Source: an uncultured Lachnospiraceae bacterium
GTDB lineage: Bacteria; Bacillota; Clostridia; Lachnospirales; Lachnospiraceae
DNA length: 32,749 nt
Assembly (NCBI GenBank): GCA_902760755.1
Contig: CACWHK010000026.1
Location: 1-32,749, forward strand
Reading direction: 5' to 3'
Under the pieces are notes generated by a model. That model was not told where the DNA came from, did not search any database, and saw nothing but the letters and a program-made list of their open reading frames with translations. This document shows, one piece after another, positions 32,096 through 32,749 of the stretch (position 1 is its first letter; every line of letters begins with the position of its first letter). Both the position numbers and the translations under genes were made by a program.

Positions 32096-32749
32096 AGACA
32101 GAGACGCTGCTAAAGAAGCAAGGGAAGATGCCAGCTGGGCTAGATATGAAGCTGAGAACGCTGAAAGAAAGGCCAACGAAAGAGTCTCTGACCGAGAAAA
32201 ACGCGCAAAGGATAAAGAAAGCGAACTAAACAGAAGGGAAGGGCTAATCAATGAAGAAGTAAAAAAGAAGGCTATTGCTGAATATAAAAAGATCCGAATC
32301 ATTCACAATATTCCGCTTTATATATCTCTCGGCTATGGATTCGTTACGACTATTCTCTTTGCGATACTCTCAGATGCCTTTCGTTCGGAATTTAGGAATT
32401 TTGTTGTATCGATTTGGAAGGTAATATCCGGCATGGAAATATGGCTTTGGAATATTGCATCAAATTGGCACTGGACCTTGAAATCTCTGATCTGTGGACT
32501 AGTCACTTCATTAGTCCTATTCTTGATGTGGAAGATAATCTCACGATTACGAGATGTACTGGCTAGTTTTGCAGATACTACAACCATAGCTTTTCTGTTG
32601 CTTTTCCTGGCCATTGAAGTGTTTCTTTCACAATACTTGATAAAGCTCCCCATAAACTTAATTCTGCTATATATTCTATCCTTTATCACTTATTTAACTG
32701 TACGGGCTTTTATCCAATGGGATGATTCCGAAAAAAAGAAAGATATCGC
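31704..32749 (+). CDS. Coiled-coil membrane protein overprinted on the relaxase gene, partial
   Basis: Open from an ATG at 31704 to the window edge (348 codons, no stop). GGAGG lies 9 bases before the ATG. Residues about 1-50 are Ser/Pro/Gln-rich. About 50-195 form a long heptad-like coiled coil (MERDQLKQELRDKEAELQ onward, then Lys/Glu/Arg-rich helix). Three or four TM segments follow (IPLYISLGYGFVTTILFAI, LICGLVTSLVLFLMWKI, TTIAFLLLFLAIEVFLSQYL, and another). It overlaps the relaxase frame by 392 bases. A coiled-coil membrane protein could anchor the relaxosome to the cell membrane, as MbeB/MbeD-type proteins do in ColE1 mobilization, which also overlap the relaxase gene. This analogy is inference. 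Confidence 0.82.
   Translation, partial: MNIRERLVIMTPPKDPSMNSMQDKPKHSSDASQNSSSQPLRQPSVLLSIQELTMERDQLKQELRDKEAELQETKELNLTLFSQISELKQTVAQLTEKIVSLSESDIQLAEARKLNEIWQKEKKEILDQASKDRDAAKEAREDASWARYEAENAERKANERVSDREKRAKDKESELNRREGLINEEVKKKAIAEYKKIRIIHNIPLYISLGYGFVTTILFAILSDAFRSEFRNFVVSIWKVISGMEIWLWNIASNWHWTLKSLICGLVTSLVLFLMWKIISRLRDVLASFADTTTIAFLLLFLAIEVFLSQYLIKLPINLILLYILSFITYLTVRAFIQWDDSEKKKDI

Larger units (their letters stand above)
26976..32749 (+). mobile_element. Integrated mobilizable element encoding a B-family DNA polymerase (left part)
   Basis: Everything right of the tadA break is on the plus strand, is visibly more AT-rich than the Tad operon, and encodes DNA replication and transfer functions: PolB, small ORF, oriT-like region, MobC, relaxase, coiled-coil membrane protein. 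The right end is outside the window, so target duplication and integrase cannot be seen. The set differs from ICEs (no type IV secretion genes here) and from phages (no structural genes here). A polymerase-carrying mobilizable element, comparable to pipolins, is the best reading. Confidence 0.75.

Overview
The window looks like a chromosomal segment of an anaerobic Gram-positive from the Clostridia, most likely Lachnospiraceae. The evidence is a pyruvate formate-lyase start, a Gram-positive CpsB/CpsC/CpsD-type exopolysaccharide control module, an LCP (LytR-CpsA-Psr) wall-polymer ligase, an AGCS amino-acid symporter, and a Tad pilus operon of the clostridial type (Flp1 pilin, DUF5702, FHA protein, LPXTG adhesin). 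I do not claim a genus. No gene-free stretch exceeds 300 bases; the largest gaps (about 240 bases) hold promoters, hairpins or tandem repeats and are described as features.

Layout. (1) 1-980: 5' part of pflB, minus strand, with a near-consensus promoter. (2) 1220-6441: minus-strand surface-polysaccharide block in transcription order: secreted cell-wall-binding-repeat protein, large multi-TM protein with Thr/Glu-rich linker, PHP-type tyrosine phosphatase, Wzz-type chain-length protein, BY-kinase. (3) 6685-7596: EamA transporter, minus, back to back with tyrA-aroA (7768-10233, plus), two aromatic amino-acid genes. aroA runs into a cluster of short tandem repeats (10199-10397) and a strong bidirectional hairpin. 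(4) 10478-13592: minus-strand LCP protein, sugar-phosphate nucleotidyltransferase and small membrane protein. rsmG (13740-14474, plus) is divergent from this unit. (5) 14587-16167: AGCS symporter, minus, with a hairpin directly after its promoter. (6) 16411-26975: minus-strand Tad pilus operon: truncated tadA, tadB, tadC, flp, DUF5702 protein, two TadE-like proteins, FHA protein, giant LPXTG-type VaFE/SpaA adhesin. (7) 26976-32749: left part of a foreign, visibly more AT-rich element on the plus strand, running off the window. It carries a 1000-aa family-B DNA polymerase with a proofreading domain, a small unknown protein, a structured oriT-like region, MobC, a MobA-type HUH relaxase, and a coiled-coil membrane protein whose start is overprinted on the relaxase 3' end.

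How it fits together. The main story is region 7 interrupting region 6. The tadA open frame begins abruptly at the conserved TGHxGSLSTGHANS motif, so the Walker A part of the pilus ATPase is absent here and the operon has lost contact with its original promoter. The inserted element combines its own B-family polymerase with a mobilization module. This resembles the pipolin class of self-replicating mobile elements but has a different cargo layout: no integrase is visible, relaxase and MobC are present, and a membrane protein is overprinted on the relaxase. The junction carries a three-tier nested inverted repeat of unknown role. This element is the best candidate for an undescribed system. No tRNA, rRNA or CRISPR array was seen.
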